Source: an uncultured Ruminococcus sp. | GTDB taxonomy: Bacteria; Bacillota; Clostridia; Oscillospirales; CAG-272 | Length of the DNA stretch: 7,345 nt | Assembly: GCA_902797125.1 (NCBI GenBank) | Contig: CADBRS010000102.1 | Coordinates: 1-7,345, forward strand | Direction of reading: 5' to 3' | Shown here: positions 5,447 to 7,345 of the stretch, one piece after another | How positions within the stretch are numbered: the first letter of the stretch is position 1 | How the letters are laid out: each line of letters starts with the position of its first letter | Made by a program: the position numbers and the translations under genes | The notes under the pieces: generated by a model | What the model was told of the DNA's origin: nothing | What the model saw: the letters and a program-made list of their open reading frames with translations, nothing else | The model's database searches: none

Positions 5447-7345
5447 TTACAGCGGCAGCCGGATCTCTTTACCCTTGTAAAGGACTGTTTGCGCCTCTCC
5501 GCTCGGCAGCCGGATGTTCAGCATCCGCTCCCGGATCATGCCCGGGAAATCTCCGGATCTGCGTCCGACCGTCAGCACGCTGTTAGCGTCATCCCAGGAA
5601 AAAGAGACTGTTGCATATGCGCCTTCTTCATAATCATAGCCGTCTCCGGCATCTTCGTAGAGGACAAATGTGCCGTCCTGCCCCGGATAAACCGTCACAT
5701 CATAAGGCGCGTCCGGGATCTCGTCGGCATATTGCATGACGGGCGAAAGCGGCACGATGCTGCCCGCGCGCACGAACACAGGGATCCGGTCTATCGGCGT
5801 GTCACAGATCACCGTCTGCCCGCCGGCATATCTTTCTCCGGTATAAAAATCATAAAAATCGGTTCCCGCAGGCAGATATACTTCCCTTTTATGCGGGCCG
5901 TTCATCGGGACATCCGCCCCTTCGTAGTATTGCGGTTCGGTCACGGGACACACATAAAGCGCCTTTCCGAAGAAGAAAGAATCGTCCACGTCCTTCGCCC
6001 GCTCGTCCTCCGGGAACAGGAAAGACAGGGGGTACAAAAAGCTTTCATTCCCGAAGCTGACTGCGTATGCAGTCGAATAAATGTATGGGATCATGCGGTA
6101 GCGCAGCTCGATGTAGCGAAGGATCGCGTCGTAGAACATCTCTCCCGGTTCTCCGAACTGCCAGATCTCACGCGGGAATGTCGTTCCGTGCGAACGCATC
6201 ACCGGCAAAAAGCAGGCATATTCCAGCCACCGGGTATAGAGTTCGCGGTAGCCCGGATCCGTCACGGCATGATAATCGGAGCCCGCGTTAAAGCGGCGAT
6301 CCCCTTCCGCCGGGAAGAAACCGCCGATATCGTTCGACCAGTAAGGCAGTCCGGAGGCCGAATAGGACAGGCCCTCCGCGATCTGCTTACGAAGTTCGGC
6401 AAAAGAGCCTTCGATGTCGCCGCTCCAGACGATGCCGGAATACCTTTGCTGTCCCGCATACCCCGAACGCGTGAGGTTGACCACGCGTTTTTTGTCTGTC
6501 TCGGCGCGCTGGTGTTCATAAATGTTTTTGCAATGCCACAATGAGAACAGGTTGATGCGGTCGCTCGGAAAATAGCGCTTGTATTTCTCGACCAGCCGGA
6601 CCATCTGATCCTCGGGTGTCATGTAGGTCGCGTAAAAATCTTCGAACGGCTCGCTGCAGTCGCACCACCAGGCGTCAAAACCGTGGCGGAAAATGCCCCT
6701 TGAGAGTTGTCCCCAATAGACGTCGCGGCTGTGTGCATCGAACGCATTGTAGATGCCGCCTCCGATGCCATCCGTCTCGCTTCCGTCCCGGCACAGCAAT
6801 GCATTCTCGTCGAACAGTTCACGGAAATTGTCCCCGCCCCTCGTATTCGGCCAGACCGAGATCATCACGTGCGCGTGCATGGCATGCACGTCCTCGCAAA
6901 GTCCCGAAGGATCCGGGAACCGGGCCGGATCGAAAGATTTGTCGCTCCAGACGCCTTCCCTCCAGTATTGCCAGTCTTGTACGATCTGATCGATCGGGAC
7001 GCGGCGACGGCGGTATTCCGCCAAAACGGATAGCAATTCGCGCTGCGACTGATACCGCTCCTTGCTTTGCGTATATCCGAACAGCCATTTGGGCATCATC
7101 GGAACGCTGCCGGTCAGATAGCGGTATCCCTTGACGGCGTCCTCGGCGCGGTCTGTTAGCATGAAATAAAAATCTCCGGCGGGCACGCTGTCGGTATAGA
7201 ATGTCGTGCCGAACGTATCCCGCTCAAAAGCTGAAAACGAACCGGTATCGACTAAAATGCCGTATCCTTTGGTGGACGTAAAGAACGGGACCGGCGCCTG
7301 ATCGTTTGTCTGATAGAGCCAGACCGGGACTTCCCGGCGGTTCAA
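5447..7345 (-). CDS. Glycoside hydrolase family 31, alpha-xylosidase-like, N-terminus outside the window (632 aa seen)
   Basis: A retaining alpha-glycosidase that removes alpha-linked xylose or glucose from non-reducing ends. The frame is open at the window edge (first codon TTG, read here as internal), so roughly the first 100-200 residues of a typical GH31 protein are missing and localisation cannot be judged. Numbered from the edge, residues 1-80 are the end of the N-terminal beta domain (VPFFTSTKGYGILVD). The barrel starts near 84 (MPKWLFGYTQSKERY). DWQYW (124-128), PDPSGL (144-149) and MISVWPN (161-167) follow the pattern of BoGH31A-type alpha-xylosidases. Asp229 in WWCDCSEPF is the nucleophile and Asp310 in WSGD the acid/base, followed by GLPYWSNDIGGFF (332-344) and RSHGTTFPRE (384-393). 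Proximal and distal beta domains, including a DUF5110-like end, close the protein at TAA. GH31 membership is secure. Alpha-xylosidase activity is the preferred reading, with alpha-glucosidase the alternative. Confidence 0.93.
   Translation of the reverse strand: MNRREVPVWLYQTNDQAPVPFFTSTKGYGILVDTGSFSAFERDTFGTTFYTDSVPAGDFYFMLTDRAEDAVKGYRYLTGSVPMMPKWLFGYTQSKERYQSQRELLSVLAEYRRRRVPIDQIVQDWQYWREGVWSDKSFDPARFPDPSGLCEDVHAMHAHVMISVWPNTRGGDNFRELFDENALLCRDGSETDGIGGGIYNAFDAHSRDVYWGQLSRGIFRHGFDAWWCDCSEPFEDFYATYMTPEDQMVRLVEKYKRYFPSDRINLFSLWHCKNIYEHQRAETDKKRVVNLTRSGYAGQQRYSGIVWSGDIEGSFAELRKQIAEGLSYSASGLPYWSNDIGGFFPAEGDRRFNAGSDYHAVTDPGYRELYTRWLEYACFLPVMRSHGTTFPREIWQFGEPGEMFYDAILRYIELRYRMIPYIYSTAYAVSFGNESFLYPLSFLFPEDERAKDVDDSFFFGKALYVCPVTEPQYYEGADVPMNGPHKREVYLPAGTDFYDFYTGERYAGGQTVICDTPIDRIPVFVRAGSIVPLSPVMQYADEIPDAPYDVTVYPGQDGTFVLYEDAGDGYDYEEGAYATVSFSWDDANSVLTVGRRSGDFPGMIRERMLNIRLPSGEAQTVLYKGKEIRLPL

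Noticed and set aside
5198..6544. Long open frame on the plus strand (448 codons) opposite the GH31 gene and the start of the binding protein gene
   Set aside because: It covers the antisense of both genes and their intergenic promoter, has no family motif, and its composition is Arg/His-rich as expected for a shadow frame.
6616..7134. Plus-strand frame of 172 codons opposite the GH31 barrel
   Set aside because: It is extremely Arg-rich with no motifs, while the opposite frame carries the GH31 nucleophile region.

Overview
The window reads as a piece of a carbohydrate-utilisation locus from a Gram-positive, probably clostridial (Bacillota) bacterium. The signs are two lipoprotein signal peptides of the Gram-positive type, strong GGAGG-type ribosome binding sites, SigA-like extended -10 promoters in AT-rich intergenic DNA, and a CUT1-type sugar-binding lipoprotein of the kind common in gut Clostridia. 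The species cannot be named from the sequence.

Layout: all three real genes lie on the minus strand, so transcription runs from high to low coordinates. The first in that order is a 5'-truncated family 31 glycoside hydrolase (7345 to 5447), closest in its motifs to alpha-xylosidases and related alpha-glycosidases. After 98 bases holding a promoter comes an extracellular solute-binding lipoprotein (5350 to 3842), followed by a strong hairpin terminator (3813 to 3781). A non-coding stretch of about 350 bases, with a second promoter near its downstream end, leads to a large multidomain GH78 alpha-L-rhamnosidase-type lipoprotein (3493 to 59). The last 58 bases hold no gene or terminator that can be recognised.

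Working model (inference): the rhamnosidase is tethered to the outer face of the membrane and trims alpha-L-rhamnosyl ends from a plant or microbial glycan or glycoside. The solute-binding lipoprotein captures released oligosaccharides for an ABC importer whose permeases are not in this window, and the GH31 enzyme removes an alpha-linked xylose or glucose. Each lipoprotein gene has its own predicted promoter. The same 13-base word (CGCGAAATGAATC) lies in the same orientation upstream of both, which is the best lead for shared regulation.

Nothing here amounts to a new kind of biological system: no RNA genes, CRISPR array, mobile element or tRNA was seen. The points worth a second look are the shared upstream word, the permease-less binding protein, the GTG start of the rhamnosidase and the lectin-like insert near its N-terminus.
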